Assembly (NCBI GenBank): GCA_014529385.2
Contig: CM043959.1
Coordinates: forward strand, 55,901,253 to 55,965,252
DNA: 64,000 nucleotides
Direction of reading: 5' to 3'
Origin: Adiantum capillus-veneris
Lineage: Eukaryota; Streptophyta; Polypodiopsida; Polypodiales; Pteridaceae
Shown here: piece after piece, positions 22,471 to 34,186 of the stretch
How positions within the stretch are numbered: the stretch's first letter is position 1
Layout of the letters: each line of letters begins with the position of its first letter
Notes under the pieces: generated by a model
Seen by the model: the letters and a program-made list of their open reading frames with translations, nothing else
Databases searched by the model: none
What the model was told of the DNA's origin: nothing
Translations under genes and position numbers: made by a program

Positions 22471-23010
22471 GTCAAACTTGAATCAAATCGGGGCCTTTTT
22501 TCCTGGCTTTTTTTTGTGCCATTTGAAGCTTGCAAAGTGGAGTTCTCTAGCAAGCTAGCCCCTTTGTAACTTTTTCTTGAAAATGGCCATGGTGATGGCA
22601 CGGCAAGCCAGTGTACATGCTTTTTGAAGTGAATCAAGCTAGTGTTGCCTCCTCTTGCTGTTGTTTCCCCTTCCCCCCTTCTCTTTCTCCTGCTTTCATA
22701 ATTCTCGTCGGTGCCGGCTATGTGGATGTGTGTGCCCCCCCGGACTAATGGTGTTTTGTGTGAGAGATTGAGATTGAGTGGATGTGAGCATCTGTAAGGG
22801 TGGAGATAGGCCATGGTAGTAGGTGTGAGTTGTGTGGTGAATTTGTGAAGTGTGTGAGCTGTAAGAGTTGAGCAGGCAATGGTATGCTAGTGTAAAGTGT
22901 TTCTTTGAAGGTGTTTTTTGAAAGAATAGGGGTGTTGTGGATACCCTGAGCTATAGAGAGGCCCTTGTGTTTGTGTCGGGCATGTTCTCCCATTCCCCCT
23001 CTCCATCTTC

Positions 23011-23030
23011 TGGTGCCCCCATTGAGGAGC
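23011..23030 (+). other. primer binding site of element D
   Basis: TGGTGCCCCCATTGAGGAGC, close to the element C site in sequence and in distance to gag. Confidence 0.6.
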
Positions 23031-23061
23031 ACGCTAATTGCTCCTATTTAATTGAAAAGAA

Positions 23062-25071
23062 ATGGTTTTTCGTGTTGGAGGCATGGCAGCTAGAAGCTAT
23101 GGACCGATTTTCATAGGCGAAGAGAACCCTAAGGATTGGATGTTGGATTTTGAGTTGTATATGCTATCGTTGTGTATGCCTAATGAGGATAGAAAAATGT
23201 AGACTTTTCCTTTGGTGGTGTGTGGTAAAGCCAAAGCATGGTACGAAGTATGGAAGGTGAGCCAAAGCAAGCATGGCCAGCTCTACGAGCGAGGTTTCTT
23301 CACGATTTTTGCAAGGAGGTGTCCCCATTCGAAATGGATGCAAAGCTGAAGGCGCTTAAGCAAGATGTAAGTGAAGAGTTCAATTTGTTTTTGGGTCATT
23401 TTGAAGAATGTTGGGCAGAGCTAGCGACAACCATGCAATTGGCTAATGGAGACTACTTCAAGCTGGATAAGTTCATGGCGTGTCATCATCCCAAGGTGAG
23501 AGAGAAAGTCGATTTTGAGAGCCGAGATAATTACAATGGTGCAGTAGTGATTGAGCAGAAAGATAAAGAAGAAGACAGAGGAGGGTGTGCCAGGCTATGA
23601 GACGATGGCCCATGTTCAACCGCAGAGTCCGAGAGAGGCTATTCACAAAGAAAATCATGGAAACCGAGGTATAGCTGCTGTGCCACAAAATTGGGTGCGC
23701 ACGGTGCAAGATCTATCCGAGCAAATGCAGGAGTTGCGGCTCAGTGTGATGGATAGACGACAGCCAAGAGGAGCAAGGGGAAGTGGAAGGGCAAGGCCGC
23801 TGCCAGGTAGGTGTTACAATTGCGGAGAAGAAGGGCACTATACACCTGATTGTCCTCAACCACAAAGAGAAAGAGGGGGTATCTACCCGCTTTTTGGTAG
23901 GGGTTGAGGTCAAGGGCAAGTCAATGGTCCAAGAGAGCAAGCGGTGGAAAATCCTATGCAGCCAGCTCCGCCAAATGAAGGTGAAGTCCCAAGAGTGAAT
24001 ATTATCGGAGTGGATAAGCAAGATGTCAAGGTTTTGGTTAATAAAAGAGCAGAGTTGAGATAGAGACGGAGACAGAGCGGGAAACCAGAGCTCGCAAAGG
24101 CAAAGAGAAGGTGTACGAAGGTAGAGAGCTGCATGAGCCTAGCAAAAGAAGGAGGCATGGCAAGATCAAGCAGGGGGATTTCCATCTAGGGCGTGGCTAT
24201 CCCGAGTACAATCTGGTGAGTGATGTTCAAAATCAAAAGGCAAACATTACTTTTGGTCAGCTGTTAGCTTTAAATCCAAAGTTAAGAAGGCAATGGTCCA
24301 CAAGTGTTAGCACCAGGCTACCAAGAGTTAAGGGGAATGTGCAAGTGGTGCAAAACATGGCTTTGAAGGTAGGTAGCCCTATTGATGTTCTTCCGCTTGT
24401 GGATGCGATTATAAAGAAGAGGATGCAAGTACAAGCCTACATAGACGGTGGAGCGCAGGTTTGTGTTATGACGGAAGCAGCCATGAAAGAGACGGGAGTC
24501 AAGGCAGAAGTCAAGTCGAATGTCCGCATGAGGATGGCTAACCATACTAAAGCCAAATGTCTGGGTATGGCTCAGGATGTGAAGGTCAAGGTGATGGGCA
24601 TAGAGTGCCTTATAGAATTTTTTTGTGATGAAGGCAGGAGATAATTCTTATCCGATCATCTTGGGTAGGCCATGGCTTTTGGCGATACGAGCAAAGCAGG
24701 ATTGGGAGAGCAAAGTGTTTACCTTTCCTGACAAAGAGATGGAAAAGCAGGTTGTGCTTGATTTGAAGACCAAGGAGAGCATCTCTTGTCCCATGGCAGC
24801 TAAAGATGAGGGCGACACGAGGAGCTACAAGTATGAGGAGACAAAGACAGGCTATGATGAAGGCTATACTAGCACAAAGGAAGAGGAGAGTGAGTACGAC
24901 ATGCTGAAGATAGATGCAGACTTATTCGGAGTCACCATAGATGACTCCCCACCTAAAGAAGAAGGTATGCAGCCTCGAGCTCATGGTTTAAGCATAGAGG
25001 AGGTTTCGAGCATGATAAGTGAATATTTAACCAAAGGTGAAAAGGAGGGTTATGTTCAATTGTACCTGTGA
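23062..25071 (+). pseudogene. gag: element D gag and protease, broken
   Basis: Starts ATGGTTTTTCGTG (23062). Gag helical domain in pieces (NPKDWMLDFELYML; an in-frame TAG at 23198-23200; shift near 23235; then RARFLHDFCKEVSPFEM, KLKALKQD). Zinc knuckle CYNCGEEGHYTPDC at about 23814-23855. Protease at 24440 with DGGAQVCVMTEAAMKETG, the same DGG variant as element C, then a shift near 24630 and LGRPWLLAIRAKQDWE. An acidic tail ends at 25071, overlapping the next frame as in element C. Confidence 0.8.
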
Positions 25072-26855
25072 TTCTTATCCAAACCTATTTGCGACGAAGT
25101 ACAAGCATTTGCGAGGTGCAAAAGGGGTTGAGCACAATATTGTTCTTAAGGAGGGACATAGACCTAAAGCACAAAAGCTGAGAAGACTAGGGGACATCCA
25201 AAAGGAGGCCCTTTGGCAGGAGATCAATAAGTTGCTGGAGGCAGACATCATATATCCTGTGAAAGAGTCAGAGTGGGTCTTGCCAGTGGTTATAACCCCT
25301 AAGAAGAGTGGGAAGTGGAGGGTGTGTGTTGACTACAAGCCACTGAATGCCGTGACCAAGAGGAATCACTGTCCCTTGCCGTTTCAAGATGAAATCCTAA
25401 ACCAGGTGACTGGGCATGAAAGATACTCGATTATGGATGTATTTTCGGGGTATTTTCAAATAGAGATTGCACTTGAAGACCAGCTGAAGACCACATTCAT
25501 ATCTCCATGCATGGGGCTGCTTTGCTTACCGCAGGATGCCGTTCGGATTGGTGAATGCATATGCCACCTTCCAAGATTGGATGAACAGGGTATTTGGTCC
25601 ATACCGGGGCCGGTTTATTAGGGTCTTCATGGATGATATAGGTTGCCACAGTTCAAGATTCGAGCACCTATCGAAGCTGCAATTATGCTTTCAAAGGCTT
25701 GATGAAGAAGGAGGTCAGCTAAACCCCAAGAAATGCAAGGTAGCACAGCCTCGAGCGCAGCTGTTAGGTCATGTGGTATCACAAACCGGTATAGAGGCTG
25801 ATCCCGAGGAGGTGAAAGCATTGGTGTTGATGGATCCGCCATCAGATGCTCAAGGTTTAGCTTCATTTGTTCATAAGCTAAAGTATCTATCACGTTTGTT
25901 TTCACGTTTGTTTTGGATGTTGTCGCAATATGTGCATCCTCTTCCAAAGAGGGCTCAGCAAGTGCATGGTTATGAGTGGGATGGAGAAGCTTAGGAAGCT
26001 TTTGATAGGGTCAAAGGTATTTTTTGTCAGTTGCCAGCACTATGTCCTCCCAATCAAGTGGATGACTTCTATGTGTCTATGACAGTGGGCATAGTTGCTA
26101 TTGGAGCGGTTCTACTGCAAAAGGTAGGGAGAAGCTACAAGCCGATATACTTTGAGAGTAGGGTGATGAGTCCAGGAGAGGCTACCTACAATGAGGCAGA
26201 GAAATGGGCGATGGATGTAGTCTTCGCTTGCAGGAAGCTCAAGGTGCATTTTATTGTGTGCAAGTTTTTTGTGTTGACAGCTAATAATCTATTGCCGGAG
26301 GTAGTGCTACATTTGAAGCCAGGAAGGAGGATTATGAAGTGGGTGTTGGAGTTGCAAGAGTTCGAATTCGAGTTCAAGGTAGATCACACAAGTCGGTCTC
26401 ACTTGGCAGACATTCTTGTCAGCAAGGCCGTCGATTTGCTGGCCTATCCAAGAGTGGTGCGAGATGAAGCTAAAGAGGAGCCGGATTTGGAGAATGCTTT
26501 TACAATGTGGTTCGACGGAGCGTATCGAAGGGTAGTACAGAAAGCAGGAGGAGGTGTGGTGATACACGACACACAAAGAAAAACTATATTTTTGAAGGCG
26601 TATGATCTGGAAGATTTCCACACCAATAACGAGGTAGAGTATCTTACTATGCATTTGGGTCTTAAACATTGTATAGAGTTTGGAATTTCAAGGTTGGTGG
26701 TGAAAGGAGATGCCCTGCTAGTCATCAAGCAGCTTCTAGGCCAATGGCAGGTAAAGCGCAATTCATTGAAGCATTGGTTCTTTTCCATCAAGAAGATGCT
26801 GAAGTCTTTTGAAGAGGTCCAATTCAAACATGTGAGGAGAGAGGATTTTTGTTGA
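25037..26855 (+). pseudogene. pol: element D RT, RNase H and partial second RNase H
   Basis: Frame 25037-25621 has EWVLPVVITPKK, WRVCVDYKPLNAVTKRNHCP and YFQIEIALEDQLKTTF. A shift at about 25530 leads to MPFGLVNAYATFQ and FMDDIGCHSSR, the catalytic block. A TAG at 25992-25994 interrupts the connection region, and 26031-26855 carries RNase H (GAVLLQKVGRSYKPIYFESR) and the second RNase H (FDGAYRRVVQKAGGG, NNEVEYLTM, KGDALLVIKQL). The match to element C stops at FEEVQFKHV; the last catalytic Asp is missing. Confidence 0.85.
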
Positions 26856-28129
26856 GAGGAACCAAAACAGATTTGGCGAGCGGACCCCAACCTCCTTCAT
26901 CCTCTGCCCTTCGCTCAGACCACATCACTTTCTGATTCCCAATTTTTAACAATTTTTTGAATGAAAGCAACAAAAACCAGTCACCTCCCGGTTGTGACCT
27001 TCTTCCTCTGGTAGCTATGCCGCAACCTCAATTGTTGCTCAATTTTGATGGTGGGAGCAACAAGCTCACTCGCTCGCTCACTCTCGCTCTCTCTCCTCCC
27101 CCCAAGTATGATGGTTTATCACCCCCTCGGGCACCTGTGGCATCATCTACCTCTTTGCCTCCCTGTGGCTGGCATCGTACGCCTTTCCTCATCTGGCTCA
27201 CAGCTCCTCGCTCGCCACCTCGTTCCATGTCACATGAAACAGACCCTCGATAATCTAGATTCTAGAGATGTGGGTGGAGGCCCTATGCCTTGGCCCAAGG
27301 GTCACACAATCTCTACCCTGCTCATAGCGCTCTCAATTCTCACTGCAGTGGCCTATACACACACACACACACACACACACAGGATTCAAATTTCACTTTT
27401 ATCGCTTTCCTTGTTTCTTGAGATCACCCGGATCTTGCCTCTGTGTTTCATCATTTCCTAGATAGTGTTCTTGCTTCACAATGAGTGCCCACTATCATAT
27501 TCAACCAATCAAACTTTTTCTTTACAAAAATTAAAAATTGAAATTGCCTTTAATTTTTTTGGTATTTTCCAACAGCAAAAAAGAAACCCATCTCTATAGC
27601 TTTTGCCTTGGGCAAGCCAAAAAACTCAAAACTAAACCCACGTTCTAGAGGCAGCCCAAAATCTTTAATATTTCTAAACTCAAGACATGTCATCATTAGA
27701 GTTACACACTCTTCATTTCAACGAGTACCCACTACCTTAATTCAACCAATCAACATTTTTGGCTTAGCAAAAAATGTTTAAAAATACAACTCAATTATTT
27801 TTTCCATTTTAGTCAGCAAAAAGACATTGCATCGCTATAGCCTTTGCCCTTTGGGCAGGCCAAAAAGGGAAACCATCACTAGGGCCTCCCCCCTTTGGGG
27901 CATGCCAAAAAGGCACCGTGTGAACTTTGGAAAAAGCATAAAATCACAAAGACGTGCTTAAAATTTTCATTTTCCTATTTGGAGAAGCTGTAAAGGAAAC
28001 TATGTTTATTTATACATCTGCCTTTCAAATACTAAGACAAAACTAAAAGAAATTCAAAAAGGTGAGTGAAATTTTAAAAGATGGCTCTTAAAGTTAAGGG
28101 GAACAACACCCCCCTCCCCGCACGTCAAC
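26856..28129. other. no gene recognised; low-complexity and diverged repeats
   Basis: Holds a (CA)n at 27357-27380 and two diverged copies of a block of about 240 bp (near 27478-27650 and 27718-27880) sharing ACCCACTA...TTCAACCAATCAA and TTTGCC..GGGCA..CCAAAAA. No coding motif seen. Confidence 0.55.
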
Positions 28130-28310
28130 ACTAAATAGCACGAGTAGAGAGAGAGAGATGGGATCCGCGATGGAGGTCGAAAAGGGAATGATCTTGAGAC
28201 GAATTGAGGGTGGTAAAAAATAGATGCCTATCGCAAACACGGGGGCTTGAACCCTCGCCACCACCATGAGAGTTCAATGCACTAACCGCTACGCCCGCGA
28301 GACAGGCAAG
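28130..28310 (-). mobile_element. tRNA-derived SINE-like unit
   Basis: On the minus strand, from about 28308, GGGCGTAGCGGTTAGTGCA (A-box-like) is followed 30-odd bases later by GAGGGTTCAAGCCCCCG (B-box-like, GGTTCAAGCCC), the internal pol III promoter of tRNAs. The segment cannot fold as a full tRNA with a matched acceptor stem as I read it, and an unrelated body follows (to about 28130), as in SINEs. It could also be a decayed tRNA pseudogene. Confidence 0.5.
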
Positions 28311-28508
28311 TTGACATGTGGGCAAACTATAAAATGATAAATAAACTTGGACAGGTTTCCTACTTGTCCAAGTTTACTTTTTCGTGTCCTAGTTTACTCT
28401 GGCCATCTTATGATTGGACCCGTCCCGATTTCCGTGTTCTAGCTTCACTATCGTGAATCCCATCACTTGGGCTTCATTAAATTGCCCGTGTCCTTTAGTG
28501 CTGAGGCA

Positions 28509-28528
28509 CCCCCCCCCCCCCCCCCCCC
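28509..28528. repeat. poly(C) run, 20 bases
   Basis: Twenty C in a row between unrelated unique sequence. Confidence 0.95.
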
Positions 28529-28652
28529 ATGCTTCTCCCCTATGGCTTGTTTCATCAAGCATAAAAGACACTAGCAAGATTGAAATGCTTGCCATGTGAA
28601 GGTAGGCACGTTAGATATAGTAAATACTAGTACGGTCGGCCGCTTTCGGCGG

Positions 28653-28653
<1 letters not shown>

Positions 28654-28687
<34 letters not shown>
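28654..28687. repeat. (CT)n microsatellite
   Basis: About 34 bp of CT. Confidence 0.95.
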
Positions 28688-28689
<2 letters not shown>

Positions 28690-28982
28690 ATTGCGTGCAA
28701 AGGGGCTTGTTTTTGTTTTGGACTTTAGCCTTCAAGTAGCAGATTGCGACACGTGTAAAGCGCTCCCCCTTCCGCCATATTATGTTAGTAGAGGACATTT
28801 CAGAACAAAAAGAAACATCAATTATACAAGGCTCTCTTAAATGAAGGGACCCATTCTACAAACCAAAAAGAAGAGGATTTTAATGCTTCACATGCAAAAG
28901 TAGGTCTAGTAAGCATAGCAATCATAACACATTCAAATTCGTAGCTATCTCTCTTCTTTGCTTTTTTTTTTTTTTTGCAAAA

Positions 28983-28996
28983 CTCACAATTGTGAG
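28983..28996 (-). repeat. 14-bp palindrome at LINE E 3' end
   Basis: CTCACAATTGTGAG is its own reverse complement and lies six bases from the A tail. LINE F has the same at 46351-46364. Confidence 0.9.
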
Positions 28997-29134
28997 TGAA
29001 TTATATTGAGCAACCCAAAAAAATTACAAGGTCATGCTCTTGTTGAGCCATGACATCATCCAGAGACTATAATTACATCAGGGCAGCCACCCCCATCGAT
29101 ACACATGGTCCAAAAAATTGTCCTTTTGAGATCT

Positions 29135-30731
29135 TTACGCCGTCCTAAGCATTCCATCTGCTGACAACAATGCACAAGTAGTCCTAGACCAATCCTCCAA
29201 CTGATGCTTGCGCCCGAGCGTCCATATTAGCACTTTGCTTTCTTGAGTAATTTCTATGAAGCTTGCCACCTCAGAACCTCCTTCAAACACACGCGTACGA
29301 CGGTTCCTTGTCTGCCATACATTATGTAAAAATAAATATCTAACGATTTGAGTGCTGATGAGGAGGGCAGGACTTCCTGAATTCTTGCCTCCAAGGAATA
29401 GGTCAGTCTTGAAGAACCTAATTTTCCATGTTCTTTGGAGCCACTTGCATATTTTCCCTACGAGGCCTTTAATAGTTGGGCAGTCCATGAATAGGTGGGC
29501 CAGATCTTCTCTAGCCATCCTGCACCCCAAGCATCGATCTAACCCAATCCCTCTCTCCTGAATCTTCACCCCTGTCTCGGTAGAGCACCCCAAATTACCT
29601 TCCATAGAAAGCCCTTCATGTGCTGCGTAACCTTTCGCTTCCATATGCACTCCAATACTTGCTCCCACCTTTCCTCCGGCCATTGCTTTTTCCATAGCTT
29701 GTTTAAGGGGCTATACCAATTCTTCTTATGCGTCATTGTCTGATAACTCCTTTTAGGATGGGGTTTCCCTAATAGACTGCTTCCGGGCCATTTCCAGGCA
29801 TTCCAGTCAAACACCAAATCACAGATTGGCATCACTAAATTGTCAAGCTCCTTCATCACTTTGTGGACCAGCAAGACCACCAAGCTATTGAGTTGGTACT
29901 GGGTAACCAGAAGGTCAATGGTTTTCCAACTCTTGTTGCCACTGTCCCAGAAGTGTCCAAGCCGCTTCACACACTTATTATTCAATTTCCTGGTTGTCTC
30001 AATCCAATAGCGAGTTTGTGGCAGATCTACAACTTTGGACAGCCAGGGGGACCAATGCAAAATGGAGTTCTTGAAGTATCTGACTTCTTTCCCCCACTTT
30101 AAGACTCCTGATGCTCTCTTGCATTTTCTTACCAATTCTCCAAAGGTAGACCACTCCGGGGCAAACAGTTTGTCATGAACCTCCACCTCTCTCCACTTTC
30201 CACCATCCGAGCCAAGTTTAGATGTTTCTATCATATCTCTGACCATGACAGCCCAAACTTGATCCTGTTTTAGCCAAGGAGACAACAAACTTGGTGCAAC
30301 AAGCTTCTGCATGGGCCACAGGGTTGAGAATTCCAAGGCCTCCTTGATTCACCGGTCGAGCAACTAATTCCCATCGGGCCCACTGCCATGGCCTGGAGGA
30401 TTTCATGTTGTTTTTCCATAAAAACCTTTTTACTGGTTTTAATAACTCTTTCCAGTGACACTTAGCCAACTTGAGAAGCGGGCTAGTGAAGGCAATGTAA
30501 GGAATCATAAAGGCATTTATCACTTTTATCTGACTTGGGAAAGGGAGAAGCGCATACTCCCACCTACTCATTTTTGTTTTTATTTTCTCAAGAACCCACT
30601 CAAATCTTTGCTTGTGAGTCACGTCCACCGCGAAGGGGGCTCCGAGATGCTTGAATATATTCCCTTTTGTGACAATCTCCCCCGACCAGACAGAACTTAT
30701 GCAGGAATGTGTGTAAATTGCATGCCGCTTT

Positions 30732-30733
<2 letters not shown>
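29135..30733 (-). pseudogene. LINE E ORF2, C-terminal part
   Basis: Minus-strand pieces in different frames: 30690-30218 with the post-RT stretch KHLGAPFAVDVTHKQRFEWV, ALLPFPSQIKVINAFMIPYI and NQGGLGILNP; 30336-29566 with KWREVEVHDKLFAPEW and the LNKLWKKQWPEERWEQVLE block; 29695-29135 with the zinc-binding reverse-transcriptase-associated motif CLGCRMAREDLAHLFMDC and VWQTRNRR. Endonuclease and the RT catalytic core are absent. Closely similar to 44700-46250 in LINE F. Confidence 0.85.

Positions 30734-30824
<91 letters not shown>
30734..30824. repeat. (GA)n microsatellite at LINE E 5' end
   Basis: About 91 bp of GA marking the edge of LINE E. Confidence 0.97.
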
Positions 30825-30826
<2 letters not shown>

Positions 30827-31192
30827 CTGATTCAAGACCTCTGAGGAGCTAACGTGCTTGCTCGTGTGTATGTGCTCCTGTCCTGCAGGGTTTCTTCAGG
30901 CAAGAAATGGAAGCTTTGTGTGGAAAAGCAGACCATGTCGCTTATGGATGACATGTGGGAGATAGCAAGCAAGTTCTGTGTATTAGAGCTATGGATGCTA
31001 GCACTTCTAGTGTGCAGTGTGTGGATGGGAATGAAAGCGAGCCGGGGTGCATACGCCACACACACCCGCCAAACCTCTCTGCTCGTTGCTGTCATGGAGG
31101 CTACTGTAGGAGGCTGCCTGAGGCTCAACACGTTGGTCATGGGTGATAAAATCCTTAGCTACGGCATGGTAAGAACTGAGGTGAGAAGGAAA

Positions 31193-31195
<3 letters not shown>

Positions 31196-31251
<56 letters not shown>
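31196..31251. repeat. (GA)n microsatellite
   Basis: About 56 bp of GA, just ahead of the PPR fragment. Confidence 0.96.
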
Positions 31252-31255
<4 letters not shown>

Positions 31256-31277
31256 GGGAGGGAGAGGGAATCACGCA

Positions 31278-31900
31278 TTGAAATTGCAATGGCATTACAT
31301 GTTGATGCTCGCAAGCAGAGCTTGCTTAGCAGCAGATCCCTTCGCTGTGACCACACTTGTGAATTTGTATGGCAGGTGTGGTGCCCTTTCCAAGGAAGAA
31401 CACACTTTCAAGCACCAAAAAAATCATGCTATCCCTACGTTGAATTCAATGACATCTGCTTGTCTTAAAAATGGCCAAATTTCATAACATGGAATGCATT
31501 TTTGTCTATATATACAGAACAAGGGGAAGCAGGTAAAGCTCTCCTTTTGTACCTGGCTAGATGCATATCATGCTTGTATTTTGCAAGCTTGCTGTGAAGT
31601 AGGGAGTAAAGACATTTGCACTCAGATGCATTTCTATATCATTTGCATGGGGTCCGATGCCAACATCCATCGAATATACTCTGTTCTTCATGCATATGGC
31701 AGCTCCACAAGTACAAAAAATATAGGGATTGTTTTTGGCGCACTTGCTCACCTCGATGTTGTCATCCTAAATGCATGTCACAAGATATGCAACAGAAAGA
31801 GATTTAGTAGCTACAGAATAGGTGTTCAAGCAAATATGGATACTTGCAAGCTTGAACCCAGATGAAGTGCTACTCGTCCTGTCGTGCAACTTTCTCACCT
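31278..31900 (+). pseudogene. pentatricopeptide repeat (PPR) protein fragment
   Basis: One frame (31278-31865) with a single TAA at 31485-31487. It shows PPR helices: DPFAVTTLVNLYGRCGALSK followed by AIPTLNSMTSACLKNGQ, then YHACILQACCEVGSKDICTQ, ANIHRIYSVLHAYGSS and VVILNACHK. A second frame from about 31822 gives LNPDEVLLVLSC, the start of another repeat. This spacing is that of plant PLS-class PPR proteins, which bind organelle RNA. The start, most repeats and any C-terminal domain are missing, and the usual W in VVTWNA is I/L, so it is a decayed fragment. Confidence 0.72.
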
Positions 31901-32069
31901 TGCAAGCCCTAATCCTATCTCGCAGAGCTCTCTCATCACTGCATCATCATCAACTTCCTCACCTTCGAAGCCACAACCCTACAAAGTTTTCTCCTCACTG
32001 CATCATCATCAACTTCCTCACCTTTGAAGCCACAACCCTACAAAGTTTTCTCCTCACTGCGTCATCATG
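31882..32069. repeat. 59-bp minisatellite
   Basis: Two nearly exact copies start at 31941 and 32000 (GCATCATCATCAACTTCCTC), a diverged copy precedes at 31882 and a short partial follows at 32059. It begins right where the PPR similarity ends. Confidence 0.9.
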
Positions 32070-32633
32070 AGCTTCTACAGATCTATCATCCCTCTTTGCA
32101 CTTTGTATAATGGAGCCACATTATGGGTCCACATTCACCGAAAGCCATCTCCAATTTCTCTCGGAATCTGAGAGTGACATTCTTTGCAAAGCGATGGGCT
32201 CTCACCATTGCTAGGTCCTTGCCTTTGTGATCCCGTCTCCTCGCCATTGCACAGCCCTGCATGCACCCTTACTTCATCAAGGCACCTTCTGATGGGATTG
32301 CAACAGAGAAACGGGAAGTCTGCGCAACAAAATTTATCAATCGACTTGACAATAATAAGGTGTGCAATTTGGGAATATGTCTGATGAAGCGGGCCTGACT
32401 TTAGGAAATCCATGAGGAAGCTCTTCCAGATTTCAACTCTAATGGCGGCATTAGCAGGATTCTAGGGCCCCCTGAATTCCTTTTGGTGATTGTGGAGCAG
32501 GGAGAGACATGGCAATGCAGTGTAAACCACCTCAATGGTAGCCTTGCTCTTGGAATGTAGAGCCCACACAAATGATCCAGAGAAGCTCTCTTAGTTATGT
32601 CATTTCCCTCTTGTAACAGGTCTTGAGTTCCAA

Positions 32634-32639
<6 letters not shown>
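32070..32639. other. no gene recognised
   Basis: A minus-strand frame at 32413-32135 is open for 92 codons but shows no known motif. No RNA gene seen. Confidence 0.4.

Positions 32640-32709
<70 letters not shown>
32640..32709. repeat. (CT)n microsatellite
   Basis: About 70 bp of CT. Confidence 0.97.
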
Positions 32710-32712
<3 letters not shown>

Positions 32713-33124
32713 CAGCTTGCCAACATGCTATCTCTCAACGGCTTGTCCCGACAAAAAGCTATTGATGTTCCAATAGAGGCGTGCCACGCCCTTGCACCTA
32801 GCATTGATACACTCACCGGCAATTGATCGGCAACATCACAACGTCATAGGGCATGACTAACCAGTCACCTTGATGAAACAGATTCCAATTGATTCTTATA
32901 TCTTTCCTAATTTACCAAATTTAGTACCCCTTACTAGAGGAAAGCGAGTTAAATGGGTAGCAAGAAATTCTCATCGAGGAGAAAAAAAAAGGGTCTTGGA
33001 AGAAAAAAACATGTAAAACCTTGAGCTCACAATGAGATTGATAGTAAAGGGTTGTTGGAAACTGTTGTAATGACAAATCTTTGTTTGGCAACGTTGAGAC
33101 ACCAACGTTCAATGTAGCTTCCAA

Positions 33125-33200
33125 TCTATACTCTATACTATTATAAAAGGGGGAGGCATTCTTGCTCCCTCCCTCGGACACGTGTCACTCTCTCCTCAAT
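33125..33200 (+). mobile_element. possible Helitron 5' end
   Basis: After an A at 33124 the sequence reads TCTATACTCTATAC then TATTATAAAAGGGGG, followed by a CACGTGTCAC word. Plant Helitrons start with TC and often with TCTATACTATTATNAAAG. No 3' CTRR hairpin was found, so the extent is unknown. Confidence 0.4.
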
Positions 33201-34186
33201 CCAACTAGTGTGCTTTGAACCCATTATGCTCAGCGAGAGAAAAAGCTTGCGCGAAAAGGGAGAAAGAGAGGCGGTTGAAGGCCATCGGCGGTACTAGTGA
33301 AGATAAGCACAAGTGAGTGCATTGAAAGTTGGAAAAGCATTTGAGCGAGCATCATCTAAATGAAGGTATGCTTAAGAAGTTGCTTGCTAATGCTTGGTGG
33401 AAGGTAATATATGAACCAAATTCAAGACAATCGCGAAAGATAAATTGAGCATGAAAATATGGTTTTTATGTTTTTTTTGAAGCATTTCATTTAATTTTTG
33501 TGGTTTACTTTGCTAATTTGTGCTTGAGTGGCTGTTGGGATTTGATGGCCATCCACATGTCTAAAGGGGTTGAAAATGTCACATAAATGGCAACAAAAAA
33601 AATTAGGAATCTCATTCGCATGGCAATTACAATAGTTGCTTGTCCACTCGGACAAACAAAAATTTGTAAAGTTGGTCCATTGAACTGCAATAGCCTTACT
33701 TGCTCAACCAAATCAAAATGTTTTTATATATCATAACGTCAATCTTTAAAAAATAAGTTGAGAGCATTTGAAAGGTACGTCAACATCCAAGCCAAGGCCC
33801 TCATCCAATGTAATGCATGAAAAATGGAATAGCAATGGGAGATTTTGCCATGCTATGTGGAATGGCTATCCTCAAATTTGAGTGTCTATTGAAATTATAC
33901 GGTCCATGTCCAATCCTAACCTTGGGCTCCCAATGACCTGCTTGTCAATTGTCACTTCTCTAGGATGCATGTTGTCTCCTTTATGGCTTGTCGAAATCTA
34001 AGCACTAATATACCATAGAATATGTTACTTGGAAGCATGCTATAATCTCAATAGTACTATAGCATACATCTATTGCTTAGAGTTCGATACGGAACAACTT
34101 CCACCTATGCACTCTTTTGTTGACCTTGGCAGGCCTTGTGATTTTATCACTTGTTGTTAATGAAAGAGAGAAGATTTTTTTTTTTT
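33201..34186. other. no gene recognised
   Basis: Unique-looking sequence. Near 34125-34154 a block TTGGCAGGCCTTGTGATTTT is shared with 40043-40073, and T12 at 34175-34186 borders LINE G. Confidence 0.4.

Larger units (their letters stand above)
22400..26845 (+). mobile_element. element D: C-like gypsy element, 3' truncated
   Basis: Plus-strand order: LTR part with TATA box (22464), primer binding site (23011), gag, protease, RT, RNase H and part of the second RNase H. It is a diverged relative of element C with the same domain order. It stops at about 26845 inside the second RNase H; integrase and 3' LTR are absent. The left limit is not fixed. Confidence 0.82.
28962..30733 (-). mobile_element. 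LINE E: 5'-truncated L1-type element
   Basis: The minus strand ends in A15 (T run 28962-28976) after GTGAGTTTTGC, the same 3' end as LINE F (46351-46382). The 5' side stops at a (GA)n tract (30734-30824) in the middle of ORF2. No target duplication could be matched, perhaps because the 5' junction lies in the microsatellite. Confidence 0.88.

Noticed and set aside
26957-27461. Plus-strand frames in the 27-kb region
   Set aside because: Pro/Ser-rich low-complexity frames overlapping a (CA)n tract, no family resemblance.
28230-28308. Functional tRNA gene
   Set aside because: Box words are present, but I could not pair a full acceptor stem and the anticodon region is irregular.
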